From contig JAKZAP010000006.1 of assembly GCA_023053575.1 (NCBI GenBank), forward strand, positions 20,159,280 to 20,223,279: DNA of 64,000 nucleotides, in the 5' to 3' direction. Below are positions 10,826-23,500 of this stretch, piece after piece (positions within the stretch are counted from its first letter, which is position 1; each line of letters begins with the position of its first letter). Source of the DNA: Branchinecta lynchi. Its lineage: Eukaryota; Arthropoda; Branchiopoda; Anostraca; Branchinectidae. A program made the translations under genes and the position numbers. Below the pieces are notes generated by a model. The model did not search any database, was not told the origin of the DNA, and saw only the letters and a program-made list of their open reading frames with translations.

Positions 10826-13800
10826 TCAACTAAATGTTTCGTAATTGCTTCCTTCAAGAAGAAAACATCGTCGGAAAAGCAGAAGCAATATCATTGCTAC
10901 AATAATCCAAATTACGGTATCCGTTATTCTTCCCCGCGCTCGTTCGGTGATAAGTTCTGGTTGAGCGACTATGACTGGCTGTGGTACGTGGATTACATTT
11001 CGGCGGCGAAGTTGACCTGTTGTAGGCTCACTGGTTTCTGAACTGGCATCATCGTTACTTTCACTAGGAAAGTCTGTGTTTGTTTCGCTTTGATGCTCAT
11101 TTTGTGCAGTTTCCAGCGTTTGGCTGAGAGAAGTAGTTGGACTGATGGCTTCGCCCTGAGAATACAATTTGAAACTATTATAAAGGCTTGGTTCGCTGAA
11201 CAGCTTATCGTTTGACTGACTAACATTGCCAACAAATACTGTCTTTGATCCGTTTGTATAGTCAATATCACCGACTGAACCATTCATAAACGACGATTAA
11301 GAGGGGCTTTTGTGTAAAGACTCGTCACGGGAAGGTTGTATTTTGCTAGAGAGCAAAGCATTAAAACAACTGAATAGAAAATGGTTGGACTGGTGGTGCC
11401 GCTGGTTATTGGGAAGGAAACAGCTTTGTATTTAATTTTTGTTTTAAATCGTTAACCAACGTTATTTACGTCGTCAACTAACTATTGCTTAGAGTCGGCA
11501 ATTCCTGTGATGGATAACAATTATGCTCCAGTCATTTTCATCTACCTATTTACCGTGTCAGATCGATAGTGTGTCTAGTAAAACGTCAATATGCAAAAGC
11601 TACAGGATGGTCCTTTTCGTGAGTGCTGTTTTACGCCAAGCTTCAAAATTCTCACACGACCACTTCTATTTCATGTTGCAGTTAGGCTTTTACTGCAAGT
11701 TTCAAACCCATAATTTCAGCCTTTCTTTATCTGGGATTTGACGCGGACGCCCATACCGCAGCACGACGGTGAAGAGAACTCCGATGTGACAGGTCCAGAT
11801 TGGGCAAATGACAGTTGAAACACTTACCTTTTTGGTTTAAACTAGAAGAGGCAAAGCCACTTACCTTCATAGACATTAGTGAAGCTATCTCTCGTGCCTC
11901 AAGTGCAGTTTCCGCATCGTTGATGGCTGGCAGGCTGCAGAGTAAATTTCTGGCGTTACCGCAGATATCGCAAGACCATGTGTGAGACCTGAAACGATCC
12001 CATGTTTGTGACTCTGTTTAAGTACACCATTTGTTCCGCCGATTAAAAAATGTATTAATAATATATTTTTTTATCCAAATTAGGATTATTTCACTTACTT
12101 ATGGGCAAGTCTTTTTCGTTCTTCACTGGGATAATCGAGTGAGCCAATGGCACCCTGACCAGGGCTAGGCATGAAGCCAATTATGGCCAAAAGAGCTGTT
12201 CGTATAGACCACGAAGGCTGCCACGATTCAGGATGATATCCAGAGATGCTCAAGCAAATCTTGCGGCTTATTTCGAATCTACCATTTGGCTGCAATATAA
12301 ATGAATTATCACTTACCACGGCCTATGTAGTCCTTACTTACAGGGACACCACACATATGTATACGTATATTGTTATATTTATACACCTCTCTTTGTGTAT
12401 CCTGGGTGTAGCAGCTGGGAAATTCTGCCTTTGGTACTGGTTATACCTTTTCAGATATACCATGCCCAATATAGGGAGCTTAGTAAAAGCAGTGAAAAAT
12501 CAGTTAGTGTAAAGGATTAGTTTAGTTTTTGCAATATAGTCTGACATTCTCTTTGTTCTCTTCTACACTGTCTTTCCTGATCATATTTCCATTCTTTCAT
12601 GTCTGCTGAGGATAACACAGAACTTGGTATCCAGCAGTTCTCTGCCGTTCATCCCATTCTTTTTTGAATAGAATGATAGTAAAGAAAACTGCTATTAGCG
12701 TAAAACAGAAAACCACCTCTTGTCGCTCCTACTGGTACACAGACATGGAACTGCAAATCTCAAAATATAGTTTTCTATGTGGCAAAATGGCAAGGAGTAC
12801 CAGCAGAAACCATTTACATTTACTAAATTACTTCTCAATACTGACTTTGATGCTTCTGTGACTAATCCTTTTCGTCACTTAAGGGACTTAAAACTCCCTA
12901 CGCTGGCATACCGTGTCCACAGGGGAGATCTCATTGAGACATACGGTCGAAAACGGTCGAAACGGTCGAAAACGTCGAAGCTGACGACACCCTCAATTTC
13001 AACTTTTAACAACTTACGCAGTCATAGCCACGAACTCACCGCAGAGAGGCTCCGCAAAGATATTGGTTTGTGAAGTTTCAAAAACTGCGTGCGCACCACT
13101 GGAATCAACTGCCCGAAGAAACAGACAAGCTCTCCATCACTGATCTGATTCAAGAAAGAAATCGATGAAATGTTTGTTTCTCAAACGTACGACCATAAAT
13201 GTTTCAAAAGAACTTTGTAGAGGCTGTATGGCCTTATTGTTTTTGCAACATATTATGAATATTATTATTATACCTTAGACTTATTTGCTAAATTCCAAAC
13301 ACATTTTAGATATTTCAACATTGAAAAATACTTACAGTTAACAGGATAATACTTGGTGGTTTCATTGGATACTCCGGAGGCAGAAGAATCCTCCCGTGAT
13401 AAACTCCCCCATCGAAATCGCTGTCAGCTGGTCCTCGAACAGTAAAATGCCACTCAAAAAGGTTTTCGTCCAATGGCTGAGCATGGTACTCGTAAGTAGC
13501 GTCCTTCAGTTCGGCAGCTTCTCTCATGAGACGCTTGACAGCTAAAAAAGAGGAGGATCATGTGCCAAATAACCACATCATTTTCTGGTAAATTTCGATG
13601 TTGCAGTAGAGGCAGTTACAGACATCTGTCTCACTTTACTCAAGTCACAGAACACAATTTTGTCGCGTTAATGCAGGCCTTTTTGAATTGTTGATCATGG
13701 GGGCTTACTAACCCAAAATCAACAGTTCACTAGTCTTGCTAGTCACACTGGTACACCACCCAGACTTAGCTTGAAATCATACCGGCAACCTAAACGAAAC

Positions 13801-16800
13801 AAATGCACCAAGTGTGATGCATAGAGGTTCTCAGCTAGAGGCCTAAACAGGGTGAGAACAATCACTGTATCCCTTCTATTGCGTTCTATCAAATCAAAGT
13901 TAAATATAATAGCCCTATGATGCTAGCAAAACAGACAGTAGCCTATCTACCAACCAATGAATGCCTGCTACACTGGAGTGCAAGTGAGCCGATATTACAA
14001 CAACGATCTGACAATCAAGCCGCCAACCAGCGAGAGACTCTACAGGAGGATCAGACCACCTTATCTCACTGGAAGTGCGATTTCAGGTAATTTAAGGTAC
14101 ACTTATTATAAATTCTATTCTGATTAAAAAAATTTCGAGGTCTTTGGATATGCGCAAGATCTCATAGATTCTTGTTTAGCCTCACTTCTGAGAACTAGCC
14201 TGATACAAACAAATACCGAATTTTTGAATGGGCTATGCCAAAAATCAAATGTGCTCACAGTTTGGAATATTCTAGGTCAAACAAAGGTTACGCTAAGCTA
14301 TTTGTAATGTTCATTTTATAATTTCAATCGAACAGTACTTGTCTACCGCTGGCGCGATTGTTCTATCTAGATTTAAAGGAAAAACACGCATGATTTGCTT
14401 TTCCTGCACTTAATACAGAAGTAACCATTATTTTGGTTTATTTACGAAGTGCCGAATACAAATGGTAAAAGCGGTACTATCACTTTGATTGAAGTAATAT
14501 AGTTCAATCAATCAATATTTGTTTGCAGCTGGTGCGATTGGGTCTGCCTAGATTTTAAGGAGAAATACGCATAATTTGCTTTTTCCTGCACTTCAAACAA
14601 AAGTAACCATTGCTGCAGTTTATTTTCATACTCATGGTTCCAATTTTTTTTTTTTTTTTTTTTTTTAATGAAAGTTTTCGAGTGAACTATAGCCTAATAA
14701 GAAAACACAAAAATTAAAGATCTGTCATACCAAACCCAGGGAGTGTCATACTACAGGAGAGGTACCTGACCTCGTTTTTACACTACCTCGTATGTTGCCA
14801 AGAAAATGTTAAAATGAAATCTACATGCTGTCCTGACAGTCAAGAGGCAAAATATGGCTTTCTGGGATCCCAAAACGTAAGTAGAGGGATACCTATGACA
14901 TCGCAAAAGTTGTCCATCTGTCCATCTGTAAGCACAATAATCTCGAAGGGAATGAGATATTTTGATGAAACTTGCTGTGAGGACTCTTTGGGTCAGAGTT
15001 CGTAGATGGGCTATTCAGCTCAACATTTAGGGGTGGGGGAGGGGTTTCAAATTAAGGGGCGAAAAAATATTTTTTAAACGGCTAATGAGATAGTCGAATT
15101 AGGGGTAAAAAGACATGATGAATATGAATGTGAAACACATTTTCTTGCCAGACAAGTAGTTCGCCCGGAGGCCGGCCAAAATCGGAAAGTTTGTTAAAAG
15201 TAAAGGCTTAACCATACACAAATTTGATTTAGATGTTCGATTCAGGGGTAAGAAGACATGCTGAAGATTTATATGAAGATCTTCTCTTTTCGGACAAGTA
15301 GTTCTCCCGGAATCCCTCAGAAGCCTGAAAATTTGTTAAAAGTAAAAGTTTTATCTGAAGTTGGTTAGATGTTCGAGTTAGGGGTAAGAAGACATGCTGT
15401 TTCCGGTTTTGCCAATCATTTTCTACCCGGACAAATAGTTCGCCCGGAATCCGGGGGAAACCGGAAAATTTGTTAAAGCTTAAAGTTTTATCTGAAGTTG
15501 ATTAGATGTTCGATATAGGGGTAAGGGTGATACGCTGAGTTTTTTAAGCTTAAGTATTTGCCGACAACTAGTTCGCGTGGAATCCGGTCGAAACTGAGGT
15601 TTGGCAGAACTAAGGTAGGAAGATTTGATCGGTTTCGTCAAAGTAGATATGATGTGTAGCCTAGGGGTAAATAGACACATTGTGAATCCATATCTGAACC
15701 TGGTTTTCTCAAGTGATTAACCATTGATCGTCTTCTGTTTCTAAATCTTAATAGTAAAAATGTTCAAGGAGTATGTCGAAGACCAGATATCTAAAAGACC
15801 AAATTGTCTGGGTCATATATTAAATTTTTGGGATCCCATCGAAACCTTTGGTCTTGTTTCAACAGCCATGTGTCAAATATTCAAATTCAATGCCTTTCCT
15901 TTGTTCTGAAGCTGCATTAAAAAAGGCATTTTCTGTTTATTGACTTTGGTAACTCTAGCTTTTTCATCAGTTGCATTTTTGCAGATAAGATTGTATCTGA
16001 TACCATGGTATAAAGTCGTTTTTGCAGTTATTGCAGTGTCTGTTACCACTATTAAAAGGCGTTTTTGCAGTTATCATGGTATCTGGCCATTTACTGTGGT
16101 ATCTGATAGTCAGATAATGCGGTCAGACTGTGGTAACTGATCATGGTATCTGAAAAGTCATCTCACTTCTATCAATTTTTGTCAAATTGGTGGGAAAGAA
16201 GTTTGGCACTTAGCAATGTGACTGAATAATCAGTTTTTCTTTTGGGTTGGCTTCGAAAAGCGCAATTTTAGCAATTGTCATTTTGGCAGAGCAACCGTAT
16301 ATCAGATACCATGGTAGCTGCAAAACCGACTAGCTGCAGATCCAGTTACCATGGAATCTGCAAAAATGCACCTATCATTTTGTGAGTCACTGCAAGGAAT
16401 TCGAGCTAAGGTTAGAATAATGTGATCTTGTTTGAAAAGCAAAATATGTTTAACTAGAAAAATAGAAGCAAAATTTATTAGCCCAATATATAAACCATTC
16501 AATTAGCTTCAATCTAGTATGTTAGGAAATTTAAAAGCTTGTCTGAGATTTAACAGTAGAATACCCTCCTGTATCTTCCACCAGGAGGTAGTATAACAGT
16601 GACCAGAGGCGTTACTAGCCAAAATGTTTGGGGGGGATGCTGCATTTACCGACTGGCTGGTAATTTTTAACAAAACAAAAAACAACTGTTTTCAACAATA
16701 AAAATTAAATTTTTCAAAAGATCGATTGATTTATAGAAAAAACAACTATTTCGACAAAAAACCAAGAAATTTTCAGAAAAAGTGACTAAAAAAAAAAAAA

Positions 16801-17183
16801 ATCAACTATTTCGACGAAAAATAGCGGCGCTTAGCGCTGACTCTGAATTTTTTACTGACTGAACAACGGCTTAGGGGGGGGGCTTCCCCCCCCTCCCCCC
16901 AGTTGTGATGCCTCTGACAGTGACCATACACAGAATTTAAGCCTACTAATGAAAAACTGAGAGAACAATGTGAAAAAAAAAAGATTCTGTAGAGAACACT
17001 AGTAAAGCCTTTGCTTCAAAAACTTTGGCAACATACATGCAAATTTTAGGGAACTAAAAAATGAAAATAAAATGTTTCATGCTACCCCACTCTCCCCTAA
17101 GATTTTGAGAAGTATTTAACTTCATGACAAAAATTTAACTTACCAGGACTTTTTAGATTGTATCTGTTGTCTGAGTTGCTCAT
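10826..17183 (-). CDS. UBE2J1: UBE2J1-like ER membrane ubiquitin-conjugating enzyme E2, 5 exons
   Basis: Minus-strand exons 17144-17183, 13336-13541, 12099-12289, 11828-11988 and 10826-11274 give 348 codons plus stop with consistent phases; the human protein is ~318 aa. The first exon starts MSNSDNRYNLKSP, matching the family's conserved RYNLKSPAVKRLM beginning once joined to exon 2. The UBC fold has the catalytic cysteine in RKICLSISG (about residue 94) and the family hallmarks HPESWQPSWSIRTALLAI and GAIGSLDY. Exon 4 has a CDIC pair like the family's post-UBC cysteine motif. The last exon ends in a hydrophobic helix (about 318-333, IWIIVAMILLLLF) and a 15-residue tail, so it is tail-anchored in the ER. 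The family works with HRD1 in ER-associated degradation. Exon 4 has an alternative donor at 11865, but only the 11828 donor keeps phase with the last exon. Confidence 0.94.
12850..13195 (+). mobile_element. LINE ORF2 C-terminal remnant
   Basis: Frames with indels read like the C-terminal end of a non-LTR retrotransposon ORF2: TLAYRVHRGDLIETY, then LRSHSHELTAERLRKDIG, then a HHWNQLPEETDKL-type block. A tetra/trinucleotide-rich tail follows near 13250-13270. It is decayed and lies inside UBE2J1 intron 2, antisense to the gene. Confidence 0.7.
14644..14666. repeat. poly-T run (~23 nt)
   Basis: Homopolymer in UBE2J1 intron 1. It could be a retroposon tail read on the other strand, but no body is recognised beside it. 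Confidence 0.7.
14866..15866 (+). repeat. family A repeat, copy A2
   Basis: Full-length-looking copy: the left end GGGATCCCAAAACGTAAGT is followed by gtccatctgtccatctgt and the phrase 'tttgatgaaacttgc'. Several internal units follow ('gattagatgttcga', 'aggggtaagaagacatgctg', 'gcccggaatcc'). The right end is TTTTTGGGATCCCATCGAAA then CCTTTGGTCTTGTTT. No ORF of note. Confidence 0.75.
15970..16372. mobile_element. family D MITE, copy D2
   Basis: Termini GTTGCATTTTTGCAGAT at left and CTGCAAAAATGCACC at right, with a TA at the right edge (CA at left). The internal order of blocks is the same as in the copy at 2382-2770, including 'ttgtcaaattggtgggaaag'. Palindromes are partly decayed. Confidence 0.65.
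16604..16916. mobile_element. hAT-like MITE with perfect 8-bp target duplication
   Basis: ACAGTGAC is present immediately on both sides (16596-16603 and 16917-16924). The terminal inverted repeats are CAGAGGCGTTACTA and, reversed, CAGAGGCATCACAA, the CAGNGGCG style of hAT elements. The 313-bp body is AT-rich with G and C runs near the ends and has no ORF, so it is non-autonomous. It lies in UBE2J1 intron 1. Confidence 0.85.
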
Positions 17184-17526
17184 CTTTAATGATTTTTTTG
17201 TGAAGTCTCAGTATCAGTAGTAGTAATAGTATCTTAGAAATTTACAGTCAGCATGCTAAAATCATGAGATCGAGTCTGACTGGTAATGCTCATCTCAGAT
17301 GAGCAACTGGTTGGCTAAAAAGACAGCTATAGGTGATTCATAATGGCTGAAAACAAGCCAAGAAACAAAAGATCAGTCACTTCTTCCGCTTCTCCTGCAA
17401 ATCTAGGGCTTCGATCCAGGGACTAGCGGGGCACCCTGTAAAAAATGTGCACTCTGTGGTGGTGTCACATGGTGAAGAAATAGAAGATAATTCAAAACGC
17501 GACCAGAGCATTGGAATCCTGGGAAA
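17184..17526. promoter_or_regulatory. putative bidirectional promoter UBE2J1 / DDX18
   Basis: The start codons of UBE2J1 (minus) and DDX18 (plus) face away from each other across this 343-bp gap, which must hold both 5' UTRs and core promoters. It contains a 9-bp-arm palindrome TGCTCATCTCAGATGAGCA at 17287-17305 and no TATA box I would defend. An ATG at 17350 opens a short frame that stops soon after. Inference from geometry only. Confidence 0.6.
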
Positions 17527-20500
17527 ATGAAACAACCAACAAGTTCAGCAATTTTGATGAGGAAGCTAAAAAAACATGAAAGAAATAAGTTAAATGTTAT
17601 CAAGAAGAAGTCAGAGGGTAAGCATTTTCACTCAGATAAGTTGTATCTGTTTGTGGAATAACTTCTGAAGGAGTTGAGAAGTTTTTACCAGTTGTTCAGT
17701 TTCAGCTTGAAGAATTTTGATGGACTCCGACAACTGTCTGGTGAACAATTAAATTAAATATGCTAACCGATTCGGTCATACACAAATTCTCAATCTTTGG
17801 GCATGGTGCCCCAACGTCTGGCAGACGTCTGGGCATACCTAAGTAGGGTCGGGTCTTCTCCCTGTCCTAGATGAAAAGATACCTGATTTCACTTTCTATC
17901 CAACCTCATTTTCTAATTTCCAAAATGTTAGAGAACTTCCAAGATACAGAGAGTTTTGTGGTGGCCACTTCTTTCCCACTGGGTTTACTCTATCCTTTTC
18001 CAGGTAGTTTCCACTAGGTTACTCAATCCTTTCCCGTGTTGTCAAAAAGTCAAAAGTCAGAGTAAAAAAAAATAAACTGAAAATAAATACAATAAAAGGC
18101 AAACAATCTAAAGGAAATATTTGCTCAAGTCAGCTCCAGTGTTGAAAAGCTTGAAACAGATTGAAAAGCTTGCCTCATCCATGCTACCTAGCAGCAATTT
18201 TCTGAAAAAGGATAGGATAAACCCACTAGAAGAGAAGTGGCCCCCAAAAAACTCTATGTATCTTGGAAGTGCTCTAACATTTTGTAAATGTTACTGATAA
18301 ACTCCCCCAGACAGTGAAGTCTCTCCAAGCTCATCATGGGTTTGTCTGCCTCCTTAAATAATCAAGTGTTTTTGTTGTGGATTTAGTCGTTTTTGTTGTA
18401 TTTTTGTTTCTTTTTTTGTTTTGTTTATACTCCACTTTTGTTCATTTAGCGGGTTAAAAAATAAATTAATTAATTAATTAAGTTGGAAAATGATGTTGGA
18501 TAGAAAGTAAAATCAGGTATCTTTTGATCTAGGACAGGAAGAAGACCCCATTTAGGCATGTAACCAGTCTCAGTTAAACCAAATTTCACAGGGGTACCAT
18601 GCCCAAAAATTGAGGATTTATGCATGACTGCACCGATTTTTGAAAAAACAAGTGGCTATACCAGTCCCTACCCTATCTCTTTATTCACACAGACCAAAGT
18701 TTATTTGGTTTAATCAAAGACTATTTAAACTTAATGTACCGTAGAGGAATGCTTATTTGAACGTTTGTTGACAGTGGACTTTGCCATTTTCATGCACTTT
18801 CTGTGTCTAAAGCTAATTACCACTTAGCCAAAGTAGGTAATTAAGGAAATCCGAAAACACCTGTACAGGTATTTTGGATCTTCATTCTACCATTTAGCCA
18901 GAAATGGCACTGTTCACAACAAAGTAACTGTTCACATAAGCGTTACTCTACTGTACATATTCTTTGGATTTTGGATTGTTGGGGGGTTGAAGAGGTTGAT
19001 GTTGTTAAAACTTTGTATGAGGATTCACTGGCGAAGTACAGGCCAAGTTTGTAGATGGGTCCTTTAGCCCTATATTTAGAGGCAGAGAGTGGTTTTGAAT
19101 TGAGGGTGAACATATATAGTTTTATAAGCTTATGAGGTATCCGATTAATGGGTAAGGAAGCCAACTGAATCCATATCTGAACTTTGTTTTCTTGCCGGAC
19201 AAATGATACACCAGAAATTCGGCAAAAAGTGGAAATTTGGTTTAAGCTCAAAGTTGTTTCTGAAGTCGATTAGAGATACTGTAATGGGATAAGTAGAGAT
19301 GCTGAATGAAATTTTGAACTTTATTTCCTTGACGGATAAGCTGGCAAAAAATCGCAAAAACCTGGAAATTTCTATTTAAAGGTCCGGCTCTCAGTCATTA
19401 GATCTTTTGCTCTGCGTGCAGTTCGCGTGGAGTGCTGCTAAAATACGAGGAATTTGTCAAATATCCAAAAGATCTTTTTGAAGTCAATTAGAGATGAGAT
19501 ATTGGAGTAAACATGCTTGCTAAATCCATATCTGAACTTGGTTTCCTCATTTGATAAACATTTTTGTGTACATAATCAAGCAGTTTGTTGTGGATAAATA
19601 GCAAAATGTTAAAGGGGTCTGGGGAAGACTAGGCAATGTACAAGATTCGATTGTCTGGATCAAGAGGTCTAATAAACATTAAACTTTTGGGATCCCATCG
19701 AAACCTTTCGTCTTGTTCCAACTCAGGGTCAAGTTTCCAAATAGTTTACAGGTACTACGTCTTATCGGAACAACCAGAACGGCAGCCTCTTCTGCCTTCT
19801 TAAGGCAAACAGTTATCCTTTGATAATATAAATTCAGTTCTACTAGGGCATTTTTGGGAATTTGACATTTGTGTATGACCGGAACCTTGGCATTTGTAAT
19901 CTTGCCAACGCTATACAGCAAAATTATTCCTTTTGTGTCCCTGCAAGTTCCGTGTGAACTTCCAATTCTTGTTTGATATGACATGGCACAGGGCAAAAAT
20001 ATACAGCCTTTGTCTCAGCTTATGCAAATGAGCTATGCCGAATACTAGGGCACCCAACCCATACAAATATTGATAGTCCATGTGAATTTTACGAAGTAGC
20101 CACTTGAGTCTCCTTTTGTGGGTCAGGGTTGGGATCCTGAACCTGCATGGTTAATAATATTTAGTGATAGGTAGTATTTGCTAGCATGGGATGCTCATCA
20201 GGGGGGTAGCTGCCCCCCCCCCTCCCCCAACAAGGATGGCCTTTCTGTTACTTGAATATTGTGTAAGCTTACAATCTCTGCACCTGAGTTACTGAGTTAG
20301 AAAATACCATTTTTTTTTCTAGAAGAAGAAGTGGGAACCAAAGAAGTCTCAGAAGAAGTAGGAACAAACGACGCTGAAGCTATTGCAGGTACTGTCATTG
20401 GATCTCAACGTATGTTACATATTGTATAACTGGTGTGAGTGTGTTTTTCTTAACTGAAAGATGATGTTTTTAAAGTTTCCCAGCTCCCCAACAGTGCGGT

Positions 20501-23500
20501 CAGAATATGTATTTGTTGACAGTGAATTTACCTCATCCAAGGGTTAGTGTAGGAAGTATTGGTTCAATTTTCCAGCATTTATTTCAGATCCAGTTGAACC
20601 TGCCAAGAAAAAAGCCAAAAAAGTAAAGGGGCCAAAGTCTGAAGAACACAAAGAGGCAGTAGTTACTGGAAATGGAGAAGCAGATCAGCGTAAGTCTCAT
20701 TCCGCTTTTTTATTTTAAAGGAGAGCTAATAGCCTGAACTGTCGTTTCTTTGTTCTTTATTTGTCTGTAACATAGTTTGTAACGAGCCCTGGTGTTCTTG
20801 TTTGTTTCCTGCTGGTTCCCTGTCATATGGTCCAGAGCAGTAGCGAAACTATCCCATTTTCGAGGGGGGGGGGGGCAAGCCCAGATTTTACCGACAGGAT
20901 TAAAGAGTTTACCTACAAAAAGTGCCTTTGCGGCGTCGCACGTTCCCCGCGAACGCTTCTTACAACCATTGTAATAATGAATTGTAAAATACAAATTGAG
21001 ATGGTTCTGATGAATTTGCAACAAGGCAAACGGGTTCATGGGCCCTAGAAAGTGCTCGGATTCGAATGAAACTTGTCCAAGATATTCCGCTTATCCGCAT
21101 CCGAGAGTAGTGTTGCAGGGAGCCCTCGGACACCTTGCAATACGCGTAGGGGCCGAACGGCTAGAATGATTATGATGAAACTTTGAAGATCCAAATTTCA
21201 TGGAACTTAGACATGTAGTTCGAGGTCCGAGCCGGATCTGACGCCCGTGGGGGAAGGTGGGGCAAGGGTTACCTACCCGGTGGGCCCACCAGAACTTTTT
21301 AGAAGCGCTCCGGTTCGAGTGAGACTTGATGGTTGGTACATAGGCCCAGATGTCAAATATGTGCCATTTGTGCGTCCGAACCTTGAGTGGTGTGGGGGGA
21401 TTAGGGGTGTGTCCTGGACATTTTCTTAAACGCTTAGAGACCAAATCGGTTGAGCGATTGAGATGAAACTTGGCAATCTGCGGGCATGTTACCTAGGTGC
21501 GTTACTCAGAGATACTGGCTTGATCAGACCTCAGTGGCAGAGTTGGTGAAGGTATCATGGATGGGAATCTGAAAGCCATAAGTCACGGAATAAAGTGAAT
21601 CATTTCCCGGATCCATTGTACCGTGTATAGCCAGATCAACCCAAAACGGCAGTTTGTGGGTTGGAACAGAGAAATCACTCAAGAACAAAACAAGGAAGCA
21701 GGTTTTCCAACTACGAAACAGGCTTGCCGGTGTGGTTGGTTTACCGTCAAGGAACAGAAAGGAACGAAAAAGTGTCTGCTAGTACTTTTACCCAAAATAT
21801 TTTCTGATTTACCGACGAAGATTTTCGAGCCACCACATCAAAAAGTCTTCGCGCTGACGACAGTTCACAGTTACTGAATTAAAAGACACGATTTTTTTTT
21901 ATCCATTCCAGATGTAGACTGAACGAAAAAGAGTTCCCAGTTTACCGACAAGATTCTGTCATCGTATCGAGAAATTAAAAACAACCGAAATCAAGATCTC
22001 GATCTAATCACCGGCTTGAATTCCCGACGAGGCTTTTGTCGGTATCGTCTCCGCTCGAACAAAAACTCCAATTTCCAGACAAGAAGTTTCCTGATTACCG
22101 AAAGAGCTGTTGTCAGTATCAGAAACGGAATGAGGAAAGTGTTTGTCAGAGCTCTTGCGGGCACTTAAAACGGAATCCGCGCACCGTCTCCGCACCGACA
22201 AACGCTGCCGATTTCCAAACAAGAAGTTTCGTGATTTGCCGACAGAGCTTTTCTTGGTATGAGAAACGGAATGATAAAAGCGTTTGTCGGTGCAAACTCA
22301 CGATTTAACGACAGGGTTTTTGTGAGGGGGCAGCTGTCCCCCCACCCTCCCCCTAGTTTGCCACTGGTCCAGGGAGTAAAGTCGCTGTGGCGCAGATTCC
22401 TACTACCTGTGAGCCACTCCCGAACAGGCGTCTTGCGTCTCTGTCGGAGAGAGTTGTCCAGCCCTTCGCATTAAATTCATAAAAGAAATGAAAAGAACCA
22501 GATATGTGTGTTGCTCAGGTTTTTACTAGGCGGTCAGGCTACTGGGCTATGAGAAAAAAGTTAGTTAAGGACCTTATAAAAAAGTCTTGGGTAGTGTTAT
22601 TTTGTTGTTGTTGCTCTGTTGACACATTTTATATCTCACATCTTTATATAAAACAACAAATAATTCCAGTTCCAGGCACAAGCGTTGGTGTCAGTATCCT
22701 GTCAGACGCCAGCTTCGCCTCCCTTCAGGGTTCAGTCTCTGAGCCTACTCAGAAAGCCATTGATGAAATGGGATTCACGAAGATGACTGAGATCCAGGCC
22801 AAGTCTATCCCCCACCTTCTAGAAGGACGAGATTTGGTGGGGCGCGCCAAGACCGGTTCGGGAAAAACACTGGCCTTCCTCATTCCTGCCATTGAACTCA
22901 TTTATAAACTGAAGTTCATGCCTAGAAACGGTAAGTGTCAAGTTTTAGTCGTGAAATTCATTGCACTGGTATGGAATTGGGATTAGCAACCTAGTTATTC
23001 TACAGAGTCTTCTGTGGATATTCATTCCTAAGTTGTTATTTTGACTTATGAAACTCATCAGCAGAGGGTAAAAGATTGTTGGCACAGAAATCATGCGATT
23101 TCATACCAGTGTCCTTTGAGCTCTAGACATTAAATTTAATCTCTAAGCTGTTCAGGTTGAAGTGATCCTGAGCGGATGTCCTTGTCAAGTCCAGCTCAAG
23201 CTTTTGTGTTGCTTGGATCAGCGCAATTGGGAGTGTTCAGATTGAAAAAAAAAATAGACTTAATAGAAATAACAATAATTCTTTTATCTGAAGTAGACAG
23301 AATGTAGGCCATATGCGCTCTTGTTAACGGATCCATCTGTGCAACGCAGTATAAGGAGGCCTACTTCTTTCTTTTGAACCTCGGAGCCACGTTAGCACGC
23401 CTGCTTTTCCGATTCTTCTAGCCCCGAGTTTCCGAGGAAAAACTGGTGAAAACATGCTCTTGCCGACAGAGGCTTAGTCATGATACTTAGTCATGCACCG

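Noticed and set aside
10993..11283. 96-aa minus-strand frame overlapping the UBE2J1 last exon
   Set aside because: Wrong frame; the other frame gives the membrane anchor expected for UBE2J1 and fits the splice phase.
17350..17430. ATG opening MAENKPRNKR between UBE2J1 and DDX18, considered as DDX18 start
   Set aside because: No donor in the required phase. The ATG at 17527 gives a basic N-terminus like the family and a phase-1 donor that fits exon 2 exactly.
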